This document shows, piece after piece, positions 1 to 5,053 of a stretch of DNA of 5,053 bases. The translations under genes were made by a program, and so were the position numbers. Under the pieces are notes generated by a model. It saw nothing but the letters and a program-made list of their open reading frames with translations. It did no database searches and was not told the origin of the DNA. Numbering within the stretch: the stretch's first letter is position 1; the number at the start of each line of letters is the position of its first letter. The stretch spans positions 1 through 5,053 of the forward strand of contig DIWB01000068.1 of NCBI GenBank assembly GCA_002428385.1, given 5' to 3'. This stretch comes from Bacteroidales bacterium UBA6117. GTDB taxonomy: Bacteria; Bacteroidota; Bacteroidia; Bacteroidales; VadinHA17.

Positions 1-54
1 GTCTCAAACACCAGTGGCAGCAATGTCGTGGGGGTTCAATTCCCCCTCCGGGTA
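1..54 (+). tRNA. tRNA-Leu(CAA), 3' part, cut by window edge
   Basis: This is the 3' two-thirds of a leucine tRNA; the acceptor 5' strand, D arm and most of the 5' anticodon stem lie outside the window. The anticodon loop is CTCAAAC at 3-9, giving anticodon CAA at 5-7, which reads UUG. Bases 1-2 pair with 10-11, the visible part of the anticodon stem. A long variable arm, as expected for class II tRNAs (Leu, Ser, Tyr), pairs 16-19 with 24-27 around a GCAA tetraloop. The T arm has a perfect 5-bp stem (30-34 with 42-46) and loop TTCAATT. The acceptor 3' strand is 47-53, followed by discriminator A54, which fits leucine. CTG follows instead of CCA, so the CCA end must be added by the nucleotidyltransferase. 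Identity is strong, though the missing half prevents a full fold. Confidence 0.9.
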
Positions 55-58
55 CTGT

Positions 59-95
59 GCCTGCCAAAGCTTTAGCGAAGGAGGGCTGATTTTTT
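59..95 (+). terminator. Hairpin plus T-run after tRNA-Leu; possible repeat element
   Basis: Four bases after the tRNA discriminator an imperfect hairpin begins. GCCT (59-62) pairs with GGGC (83-86), including one T-G wobble; CC (64-65) pairs with GG (80-81); GC (69-70) pairs with GC (75-76) around TTTA. Mismatches lie between these blocks. Six T residues follow at 90-95, so it can serve as an intrinsic terminator for the tRNA transcript. The T-run suits only the plus strand, so it does not obviously stop the convergent adaptor gene. The core, CCAAAGCTTTAGCGAAGG, also resembles a repeat I remember from near tRNA ends in Bacteroidota and other environmental genomes, which would make it a repeat doubling as a terminator. 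Confidence 0.5.
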
Positions 96-104
96 CTGTT
101 CCTG

Positions 105-1406
105 TTATTCTGATCTGGCAAGCAGTTCCTGTCCAACCAGGCGGAATTTGGCCGGCTCCTCGGGTGTTATCACATAGATCGGAGTTCCTTCGTCAAGGCC
201 TTCTTTGACAATGATATTCTTTTCGTTCATTTCACCCAGGACGACAATCTGTTTTGTCTTGTTCTTTTTATAGACGTACGGAATACCGTCGGCATCGGCA
301 TGAACGCATTCGGTTGGTATACTGATTACATCGTCGAAGCTGTCGATGATGATTTTGTTGTAGGTTGTCATTGCCGGTCTCAGGTCGGTGTCGCTCCCGT
401 CAACTTTGATAAGTACCTCGAACATCTTTGATTCGGAGTTACCCAGCTGTTCCCCGATGTTGGCAACACTAATGACTGAACCTGTCCATGACTTGCCGGG
501 AATGGCATCGATCGTTATAACTACCTTTTGTCCGGGCACGACCCTGTTGACCTCAATTTCGCTTACATAGGTTTTTGAGATCATTGAAGTCAGGTCGGGG
601 AGGGTCGCTATAACCCTGTCGAACGGATTAACCTGCGAGCCGACTTTTCTTTTTGTTCCGTTGAACTCTTCCTTGTAAATAACCATACCAGGAGAGGGAG
701 CTTTTATTGTGAATTGTGCAAGAAAGTTCTGAAGGCTGTTAACCAGTTCCTGTCCCTCGTCGCGAAGTCTCTTTTTGTCCCTGATGTTTGTAAGAGCCTT
801 GGCTTTCTGGAGTTCATAGTTTTTCTTCCTCTGTTCAAGCGCCCTTATCTGTTTGTTCAGATTTATCTCAGCCTGGCGGATGGTGGCCGGAGGTTCGTAT
901 TTAGACATCTGAAGATTTATGTCGGCTTCTTCAACTGCAATTTCCTGGTTTCTGATTGCATCCCTGAGGTTGGTAAGCATAACAGTAGTGTCGAGAATCG
1001 CCATTTCAAGGTTTGACTGAAGAGTATTCAGGTTTTCCAGAGCGGTTTTCAGTGTGTTGTCATAATCTGTTCTGTCGAGCTGGGCGATGTAATCCCCTTC
1101 CCTGACTTCCGTTCCTTCGGCAACTATATCCTGTATTTTAAAGCTGGTAATGCGTATTCCTCCATGGCCGCCTCCTCCACGCTGTCCTCCCTGCTGTGTT
1201 GCCTGCATAATATCGGGTCCCTTGACATCGACTGATCTTTCAGCTTCAAGTTCTCCTGCATTTGAAACTGAAATTTCAAAAGGGCCTCTTATTGCAACGG
1301 CATAATTGGCAGCGGCTTCCTTGCCCTTTCCAAGCCTGGTGAAGATGATCATTGCAATAACGATCAGCGCTGCCACAATACCGGTGATGATAATTGTTCT
1401 TCTCAT
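105..1406 (-). CDS. HlyD/MacA-family periplasmic adaptor (membrane fusion protein)
   Basis: The 433-residue protein is a membrane fusion subunit that would bridge an inner-membrane transporter and an outer-membrane TolC-type channel. An N-terminal membrane anchor spans about residues 4-22 after MRR; there is no lipobox cysteine. The first half of a lipoyl-like domain lies around 40-112 (ending VREGDYIAQLDRTDY). A long alpha-hairpin coiled coil covers about 115-230, and the second lipoyl half is at 231-245 (FTIKAPSPGMVIY). The beta-barrel and membrane-proximal domains fill roughly 265-425. A glycine-rich insert at 70-83 interrupts the first lipoyl half. The ATG at 1406 is the natural start because the anchor follows at once; no Shine-Dalgarno is visible. 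The family usually sits beside MacB-like ABC permeases or RND pumps, but here frr lies 201 bp upstream and a convergent tRNA downstream, so the substrate cannot be inferred. Family call is firm; subfamily is less certain. Confidence 0.88.
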   Translation of the reverse strand: MRRTIIITGIVAALIVIAMIIFTRLGKGKEAAANYAVAIRGPFEISVSNAGELEAERSVDVKGPDIMQATQQGGQRGGGGHGGIRITSFKIQDIVAEGTEVREGDYIAQLDRTDYDNTLKTALENLNTLQSNLEMAILDTTVMLTNLRDAIRNQEIAVEEADINLQMSKYEPPATIRQAEINLNKQIRALEQRKKNYELQKAKALTNIRDKKRLRDEGQELVNSLQNFLAQFTIKAPSPGMVIYKEEFNGTKRKVGSQVNPFDRVIATLPDLTSMISKTYVSEIEVNRVVPGQKVVITIDAIPGKSWTGSVISVANIGEQLGNSESKMFEVLIKVDGSDTDLRPAMTTYNKIIIDSFDDVISIPTECVHADADGIPYVYKKNKTKQIVVLGEMNEKNIIVKEGLDEGTPIYVITPEEPAKFRLVGQELLARSE

Positions 1407-1582
1407 TTGAAAAATAATTTGATATTAAAGGTTATAATAACCCGTAAGTCCTTTTTAGTTCTATTCACATATTAGACAAACAAGACACAGGTTTTATTTC
1501 GTTTCATGTAAAAAATCAGCAAAGAGCAGGAATTTAAGGATACTGGTAATATCCGGGAATGGCGGGGGCAAACAACCGGATG

Positions 1583-1606
1583 CAGTCTCTGATACAGTGA
1601 AGACTG
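1583..1606 (-). other. Small hairpin just after the frr stop
   Basis: CAGTCT (1583-1588) and AGACTG (1601-1606) form a perfect 6-bp inverted repeat with a 12-base loop, starting two bases past the frr stop codon. A second perfect repeat, GGATA/TATCC (1538-1542 and 1550-1554, 7-base loop), follows 28 bases further along the transcript. Neither has a T-run directly after it, so they are not convincing intrinsic terminators; they could protect the 3' end of the frr mRNA or be chance. The rest of the 1407-1607 spacer holds no ORF or RNA gene I can support. Confidence 0.25.
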
Positions 1607-1607
1607 A

Positions 1608-2171
1608 CTAAACTGTCATTACTTCCTTTTCCTTGACGGCCATTACCATATCGATTTTTACCGTGAAGTCTCTTACCATTTCCTGTACTTCTTCGGCGGC
1701 ATTTTCTTCGGTATCTTCGGGGAGGCCTTCCTTAAGCATTCTTTTAAGTTCATCCAGGGCCCATTTCCGGGCAGTGCGGATGCTTATCTTGGCAACTTCT
1801 CCCTCGTTTCTCACCTGTTTTACGAGCTGATGTCTTCTTTCCTCTGTCAGCGGCGGGATGTTAATCCTTATCACTTCGCCGTTGTTAACAGGAGTAAGTC
1901 CGATGTTGGCGGCTAAAATTGCTTTTTCTATCACGCCGAGCATGTTTTTCTCCCATGCCTGGATAAGAATGGTTTTGGCGTCGGGGGTGTTGATGTTGGA
2001 AACCTGGGTCAGGGGGGAGTTTACCCCGTAGTAATCAACCGTGATGCCATCGAGCAGAACAGGAGTTGCTCTTCCGGCACGCAGATGTGCAAGTTCATTC
2101 TCCAGATGTTCGAGAGCCTTTTGCATCCGTTCTGTGGTTTCTTCGAGAATCAGTTCAACTTCTTCGTTCAT
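1608..2171 (-). CDS. frr: Ribosome recycling factor (RRF)
   Basis: RRF acts with EF-G in the cytoplasm to split the ribosome from mRNA and tRNA after termination. The 187-residue length fits the family (about 185). Typical blocks are present in order: HLRAGRATPVLLDGITVDYYG (split here as HLRAGRATP at 29-37 and LLDGITVDYYG at 39-49), ILIQAWEKNMLGVIEKAI (68-85), GEVIRINIPPLTEERR (98-113), and the C-terminal VKEKEVMTV. Residues 14-30 and 110-187 would form the three-helix bundle, with the small domain between. The usually strict RNxRRDAN stretch reads RTARKWAL at 132-139, so three commonly fixed residues differ while two key arginines remain; QPW is QAW at 71-73. The reading frame is intact. It follows pyrH by 115 bp on the same strand across a very AT-rich spacer and is probably cotranscribed with it. 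No Shine-Dalgarno lies close to the ATG. Confidence 0.97.
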   Translation of the reverse strand: MNEEVELILEETTERMQKALEHLENELAHLRAGRATPVLLDGITVDYYGVNSPLTQVSNINTPDAKTILIQAWEKNMLGVIEKAILAANIGLTPVNNGEVIRINIPPLTEERRHQLVKQVRNEGEVAKISIRTARKWALDELKRMLKEGLPEDTEENAAEEVQEMVRDFTVKIDMVMAVKEKEVMTV

Positions 2172-2286
2172 AGTTCAGCGTGTTGTTTTTATCTGGTTTT
2201 TTCTTCCGTTCCTTATGCCTGCCGGTAAGCAAGAAAAAAAATTAAAATCAAAAATAATAAAAATTAGTCTGATTGGAATAACTCTT

Positions 2287-2994
2287 TCAGTTGCTTATAA
2301 GTGTTCCGGTACGTGTTCCCGTGACAACCTTCAACAGGTTTCCCTTTGTGTTCATGTCGAACACAATGACAGGCATGTTGTTTTCGCGGCACATTGTAAA
2401 TGCGGTTGAATCCATTACTTTAAGGCTGCGTTGGATAGCTTCCGCGAAAGTGAGGGTGTCAAACTTCGTTGCATCAGGATTTTTTTCAGGATCATCTGTA
2501 TATACTCCGTCGACCCTGGTGCCTTTCAGGAGAATCTCAGCGCCTGTCTCCACTGCCCTCAGGGCAGCTGCGGTGTCGGTTGTGAAGAAGGGGTTTCCGG
2601 TTCCGCCCGAGAGTATGCAGATGGTTCCTTTTGAGAGTTCATCCGTCACCCTGTCCCTTGAATACAGTTCTCCCACGGGTTCCATTCTGATAGCTGTAAA
2701 GACTTTTGCCCTGCCTCCCGATGTGGTTATAGCGCTTTCGAGTGCAAGGCTGTTGATGACGGTGGCAAGCATTCCCATCTGGTCGCCTTTTACGCGGTCG
2801 ACGCCCGATTCGGTTCCGCTGAGTCCCCTGAAAATATTTCCTCCCCCGATAACGATACCAACCTGGCAGCCCAGGCCGGCTATTTCCGTCACCTGTCCGG
2901 CATATTCTTCAAGAACCCGGCTGTTTATTCCCTGACCGTCTTCGCCGGCAAGCGATTCTCCGCTGAGTTTAAGTAAGATTCTGTTGTATTTCAT
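2287..2994 (-). CDS. pyrH: UMP kinase (uridylate kinase)
   Basis: This cytoplasmic enzyme of the amino acid kinase fold transfers phosphate from ATP to UMP, giving UDP for pyrimidine nucleotide synthesis; bacterial forms are hexameric and controlled by GTP and UTP. The ATG at 2994 gives MKYNRILLKLSGESL and 235 residues, the usual size. The frame is open to an ATG at 3063, but those extra 23 residues are unlike the family and would run back to the tsf terminator, so they are rejected. Key motifs: KLSGESL (9-15), VIGGGNIFRG (48-57, phosphate binding), GDQMGMLATVIN (70-81), SGGTGNPFFTTDTAAALRA (129-147, nucleotide and UMP contacts) and LLKGTRVDGVYTDDP (155-169, ATP side). A terminator separates it from tsf, so it should have its own promoter within the roughly 70 bp upstream; I cannot identify one with confidence. 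frr follows. Confidence 0.97.
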   Translation of the reverse strand: MKYNRILLKLSGESLAGEDGQGINSRVLEEYAGQVTEIAGLGCQVGIVIGGGNIFRGLSGTESGVDRVKGDQMGMLATVINSLALESAITTSGGRAKVFTAIRMEPVGELYSRDRVTDELSKGTICILSGGTGNPFFTTDTAAALRAVETGAEILLKGTRVDGVYTDDPEKNPDATKFDTLTFAEAIQRSLKVMDSTAFTMCRENNMPVIVFDMNTKGNLLKVVTGTRTGTLISN

Positions 2995-3023
2995 TACGAA
3001 AATAATTTGTGAAAACAACCCGG

Positions 3024-3046
3024 GGCCGGTAAACCTGCATCCGGCC
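3024..3046 (-). other. GC-rich hairpin in the pyrH 5' leader
   Basis: GGCCGG (3024-3029) and CCGGCC (3041-3046) form a perfect 6-bp all-GC stem with an 11-base loop, between the tsf terminator and the pyrH start, 29 bp before the ATG. It has no T-run and is not a terminator for the minus strand. It could be an mRNA-stabilising structure or a protein-binding palindrome; each arm is itself self-complementary. Function is not known. Confidence 0.35.
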
Positions 3047-3061
3047 GGAGACGAATATAGC

Positions 3062-3087
3062 AAAAAAAATGGCGCCAGTTGGCGCCA
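3062..3087 (-). terminator. Intrinsic terminator after tsf
   Basis: On the minus strand TGGCGCC, loop AACT, GGCGCCA form a perfect 7-bp GC-rich stem followed directly by eight T residues (A-run at 3062-3069). It begins 27 bases past the tsf stop codon. This is a textbook intrinsic terminator oriented to end the rpsI-rpsB-tsf transcript before pyrH. The run is T-rich only in this direction. Confidence 0.93.
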
Positions 3088-3114
3088 CTCTGATATTGAA
3101 ATATGAACTTACAA

Positions 3115-3945
3115 TTACTGATTGAGGTTGTAGCGTTTGAAAGCGGTAACTTTCAGCTGCTTATCAACTGACTCGAGGTACTGCCTGATGCTCATTTTGT
3201 TGTCTTTGATGTATTCCTGGTTGAGCAGAGTGTTTTCCTTGTAGAATTTTGCAAGTTTACCCTGAGCAATCCTGTCATGCATCTCTTCAGGTTTTCCTTC
3301 GCGCTTAGCCTGTTCCCTGCCGATTTCCAGCTCCTGCTCGATTACTTTTGCAGGAACATCATCCTTGTCAATTGCGACCGGATTCATTGCGGCGATCTGC
3401 ATCACAACATCCTTGTACACCTGTGCATCGAGGCCGGCCTTTGTGAATCCGGCGAGGGATGCGAGTTTGTTACCCGGATGGATATAAGCCTGTACGTAAG
3501 CAGCCTCAACTTTTTCATAGAAGGCAAGTTCAAGTTTCTCGCCTATTATTCCCATGTATTCGGTTACCTTACCGCCGGCAGTCGAGTTTTCGAGAGGCAG
3601 CGCTTTAAGGGCTTCGAGATCAGCAGGTTTTTTTGCTATCGCGAGGTCAAGTATCTTACTGGCCAGTGCAATGAAATCCTCATTCTTTGCAACAAAGTCG
3701 GTTTCGCTGTTGAGAACTATCAGGGCGCCCATGGTTGAATCGGCGCTGGCTTTTGCCAGTACGACTCCCTCGGTGGCATCCCTGTCGGCTCTTTTGCTTG
3801 CGACAGCCTGTCCCTTTTTCCTTATTATTTCAACAGCCTTTTCAAAATCACCATTTGATTCTTCAAGAGCTTTTTTGCAGTCCATCATGCCGGCCAGGGT
3901 CATTCTCCTCAGCCTTGCAACATCTGCGGAACTTATATTAGCCAT
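3115..3945 (-). CDS. tsf: Translation elongation factor Ts
   Basis: EF-Ts is the cytoplasmic guanine nucleotide exchange factor that releases GDP from EF-Tu. The protein has 276 residues, normal for the family. An N-terminal UBA-like domain covers 1-45, with DVARLRRMTLAGMMDCKKAL at 8-27. The exchange motif TDFVAKNEDF, which contacts the EF-Tu nucleotide site, is at 82-91. HPGNKLASL at 155-163 belongs to the dimerisation core. Residues beyond about 190 form the C-terminal part, ending KRYNLNQ. In the first motif position 17 is Leu where the family almost always has Gly (TGAGMMDCK). The gene starts 35 bp after the rpsB stop, with an AAAAGGA ribosome binding site 9 bases before the ATG, so the two are surely cotranscribed. 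An intrinsic terminator lies just downstream. Confidence 0.97.
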   Translation of the reverse strand: MANISSADVARLRRMTLAGMMDCKKALEESNGDFEKAVEIIRKKGQAVASKRADRDATEGVVLAKASADSTMGALIVLNSETDFVAKNEDFIALASKILDLAIAKKPADLEALKALPLENSTAGGKVTEYMGIIGEKLELAFYEKVEAAYVQAYIHPGNKLASLAGFTKAGLDAQVYKDVVMQIAAMNPVAIDKDDVPAKVIEQELEIGREQAKREGKPEEMHDRIAQGKLAKFYKENTLLNQEYIKDNKMSIRQYLESVDKQLKVTAFKRYNLNQ

Positions 3946-3954
3946 TGTATTGTA

Positions 3955-3961
3955 TCCTTTT
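3955..3961 (-). promoter_or_regulatory. Ribosome binding site of tsf
   Basis: On the minus strand AAAAGGA lies 9 bases before the tsf ATG. It is the only clear Shine-Dalgarno-like sequence before a gene in this window and supports the ATG at 3945 as the start. Confidence 0.55.
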
Positions 3962-3980
3962 AAATGTTAAAACTGAACCA

Positions 3981-4859
3981 TTATTCTGCACTCTCCTCAG
4001 CTTCGGCGACGATTTCATCATCTTCAGCGGTCAATTTTTCCTCATCAGCCTCGACTTCTTCCTCCTCTTCAGCAACGAGTGCTTCGATAACAGATTCGGG
4101 AAGGTCTTTGGTTGCAAGTTCTTTCCTCATGAATTTCTTGTCTTTCTGCGCCGGTTCATTGTCTTTTTCAAGTTTCCTTTCATTAAGACCTTCATTAATT
4201 GCATCGCAGAGAAGTCCAATAATGAGTGAAATTGATTTTGCAGCGTCGTCGTTTGCGGGAATAGGGAATTCAATATCTGAAGGGTCCGAATTTGTGTCGA
4301 CCATTGCAAAAACAGGGATGCCAAGTCTTTTTGCCTCTCTTACGGCGATGCGTTCCTTGCAGACGTCAACTATGAAGAGTGCTGAAGGAAGACGGGTAAG
4401 ATCAACGATGCTTCCCAGGTTCTTTTCCAGTTTGGCTCTCTGGCGTGTCACCTGCAGTTTCTCACGTTTTGACATGTTGGTAAATGTTCCGTCAGTCGCC
4501 ATTTTGTCGATGTTTCCCATCTTCTTCACAGCCTTGCGGATAGTGGGGAAGTTGGTAAGCATGCCGCCCGGCCAGCGTTCGGTAACGTAAGGCATGTTAA
4601 CCTTTTTCACTTTTTCGGAGACTATTTCCTTAGCCTGTTTCTTTGTAGCAACAAAGAGAATCTTTTTGCCCGATCGGGCAATCTGTTTCATGGCTGAGGC
4701 AGCCTCATCGATTTTTACAACTGTCTTCTCAAGGTCGATAATGTGAATACCGTTGCGCTCCATGAAAATATAGGGAGCCATTGCGGGATTCCATTTTCTC
4801 TTGAGGTGTCCGAAGTGGCAGCCTGCGTCAAGCAGTTCCTGGAAATTTGTTCTTGGCAT
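3981..4859 (-). CDS. rpsB: 30S ribosomal protein S2
   Basis: S2 binds late to the 30S subunit at the head-body junction and is needed for S1 to bind and for initiation. The ATG at 4859 gives MPRTNFQELLDAG, the start expected for Bacteroidota S2; an in-frame ATG at 4895 would add 12 Lys/Asn-rich residues inside the leader and is rejected. The product has 292 residues. Visible family blocks include HFGHLKRKWNPAMAPYIF (15-32), IDLEKTV, FVATKKQAK, ERWPGGMLTNF, and SALFIVDVCKERIAVREA followed by VDTNSDPSDIEFPIPANDDA near the end of the globular domain. The last 30 residues (263-292) are a strongly acidic tail, with 17 Asp or Glu. It lies between rpsI and tsf, the usual order in this phylum, and probably shares their transcript. 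Its 117-bp leader holds several small inverted repeats and is a candidate for feedback control by S2. Confidence 0.97.
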   Translation of the reverse strand: MPRTNFQELLDAGCHFGHLKRKWNPAMAPYIFMERNGIHIIDLEKTVVKIDEAASAMKQIARSGKKILFVATKKQAKEIVSEKVKKVNMPYVTERWPGGMLTNFPTIRKAVKKMGNIDKMATDGTFTNMSKREKLQVTRQRAKLEKNLGSIVDLTRLPSALFIVDVCKERIAVREAKRLGIPVFAMVDTNSDPSDIEFPIPANDDAAKSISLIIGLLCDAINEGLNERKLEKDNEPAQKDKKFMRKELATKDLPESVIEALVAEEEEEVEADEEKLTAEDDEIVAEAEESAE

Positions 4860-4884
4860 TTTCTTGTTTTTAAAGTTTACATTC

Positions 4885-4897
4885 TGTTTGATCAATT
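4885..4897. repeat. Short repeat, copy 1 (rpsB-proximal)
   Basis: TGTTTGATCAATT on the plus strand contains the 8-base palindrome TTGATCAA. It matches the copy at 4958-4975 except that the latter has five extra bases (AAGAT) between TTGAT and CAATT. It may be a site for a dimeric DNA- or RNA-binding protein, or chance in AT-rich sequence. Confidence 0.35.
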
Positions 4898-4957
4898 ACA
4901 GGGTAGCCCCGGATCGCGGGAGTCTCTGCAATTTAGATACTAAACCTGCATCTATGT

Positions 4958-4975
4958 TGTTTGATAAGATCAATT
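4958..4975. repeat. Short repeat, copy 2 (rpsI-proximal)
   Basis: TGTTTGATAAGATCAATT on the plus strand is the longer version of the sequence at 4885-4897, with inverted arms TTGAT and ATCAA around AAG. It begins one base past the rpsI stop codon. The two copies flank the central hairpins of the leader in the same orientation. Confidence 0.35.
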
Positions 4976-4976
4976 C

Positions 4977-5053
4977 CTAGCGTTTGCTGAACTGGAATCT
5001 TTTGCGTGCTTTCGGCTGGCCCGGTTTCTTCCTTTCAACCTCGCGTGGATCGC
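4977..5053 (-). CDS. rpsI: 30S ribosomal protein S9, C-terminal end (partial)
   Basis: Only the last 24 codons, two further bases and the TAG stop are inside the window. The translation begins DPREVERKKPGQPKA and ends RKRFQFSKR. This is the extended basic tail of S9, whose final Lys-Arg reaches into the ribosomal P site and contacts the tRNA anticodon stem. The tail is complete and the SKR end is typical. The gene continues past the right edge; in related genomes rplM lies just upstream of it. rpsB follows 117 bp downstream on the same strand. Confidence 0.95.
   Translation of the reverse strand, partial: DPREVERKKPGQPKARKRFQFSKR

Larger units (their letters stand above)
4860..4976 (-). promoter_or_regulatory. 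rpsI-rpsB intergenic leader, candidate regulatory region
   Basis: This 117-bp gap is long for a gap inside a ribosomal protein operon and is rich in short inverted repeats. Read on the minus strand these are TTGAT-CTT-ATCAA (4961-4973), TTTAG-TAT-CTAAA (4932-4944), CCCG-CGATC-CGGG (4908-4920), and the palindrome TTGATCAA (4888-4895). The G-run of the third element can instead pair with CCC at 4901-4903 through a CTA loop, so two folds compete. rpsB leaders are sites of S2 feedback control in gamma-proteobacteria; a similar role here is inference. No clear Bacteroidota promoter pair (TTTG and TAnnTTTG) was found, and no Shine-Dalgarno precedes rpsB. Confidence 0.4.

Noticed and set aside
14..208. 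Plus-strand open frame running through the tRNA and the adaptor's 3' end
   Set aside because: It begins inside a tRNA gene and crosses a terminator-like hairpin, so it is not a plausible protein gene.
1407..1500. Possible promoter before the adaptor gene, with TTTG near 1480 on the minus strand
   Set aside because: A TTTG box is present, but no TAnnTTTG box lies about 19-21 bases downstream, so it cannot be told from AT-rich background.
2225..2270. AT-rich spacer between pyrH and frr as a terminator or promoter
   Set aside because: It has long T-runs on the minus strand but no stable stem before them and no matched promoter boxes.
2291..2935. Plus-strand open frame of 214 codons opposite pyrH
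   Set aside because: It lies wholly antisense to a clear pyrH gene, and its translation is rich in Ser, Pro and Val with no recognisable domain; it is a reading-frame shadow.
3052..3059. TATATTCG on the minus strand as a -7 box for pyrH
   Set aside because: It has one mismatch to TAnnTTTG, and the expected -33 position falls inside the terminator stem with no TTTG.
2995..3063. N-terminal extension of pyrH by 23 residues
   Set aside because: The standard UMP kinase start, MKYNRILLKLSGESL, is at 2994; the extension would begin at the tsf terminator and does not match the family.
3964..4590. Plus-strand open frame of 208 codons opposite rpsB
   Set aside because: The Ser-rich translation is the reverse complement of acidic and Lys-rich codons of rpsB and shows no family features.
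4860..4895. Twelve-residue N-terminal extension of S2
   Set aside because: S2 in this phylum starts at MPRTNF or MSRTNF; the extension is AT-rich leader sequence that happens to be open.

Overview
The window is a stretch of conserved chromosome, most likely from a member of the Bacteroidota (Bacteroidales or a near relative). The main evidence is protein sequence. Ribosomal protein S2 begins MPRTNFQELLDAG and carries HFGHLKRKWNPAMAPYIF, the S9 tail reads KKPGQPKARKRFQFSKR, and EF-Ts has the HPGNKL motif; all three are close to what I know from that phylum. Other signs agree: weak or absent Shine-Dalgarno sequences before most starts, a tRNA gene with no encoded CCA, and moderate base composition with AT-rich spacers. 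These placements rest on remembered family sequences; no search was run.

Layout, in the direction of transcription of the main cluster (minus strand, right to left): the last 24 codons of rpsI (S9); a 117-bp leader with several small inverted repeats; rpsB (S2) with a very acidic C-terminal tail; tsf (EF-Ts) 35 bp later; a strong intrinsic terminator; pyrH (UMP kinase); frr (ribosome recycling factor); a 201-bp spacer; and a single HlyD/MacA-type periplasmic adaptor gene. At the left edge, on the plus strand, is the 3' part of a tRNA-Leu(CAA) gene. It is followed by a hairpin and T-run that meets the end of the adaptor gene head-on.

Five of the seven genes serve translation or supply nucleotides for RNA: S9 and S2 are parts of the 30S subunit, EF-Ts recharges EF-Tu, UMP kinase makes UDP, and RRF splits post-termination ribosomes. 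The tRNA adds to the same theme. The order rpsI-rpsB-tsf-pyrH-frr is an ancient conserved block, but the terminator after tsf suggests that pyrH-frr is transcribed separately here. The adaptor is the only accessory-type gene, and no transporter partner is visible next to it.

I found no clear sign of a new biological system. The points most worth a second look are the structured rpsI-rpsB leader, the hairpin repeat after the tRNA, the altered conserved segment in RRF, and the isolated adaptor with its glycine-rich insert.
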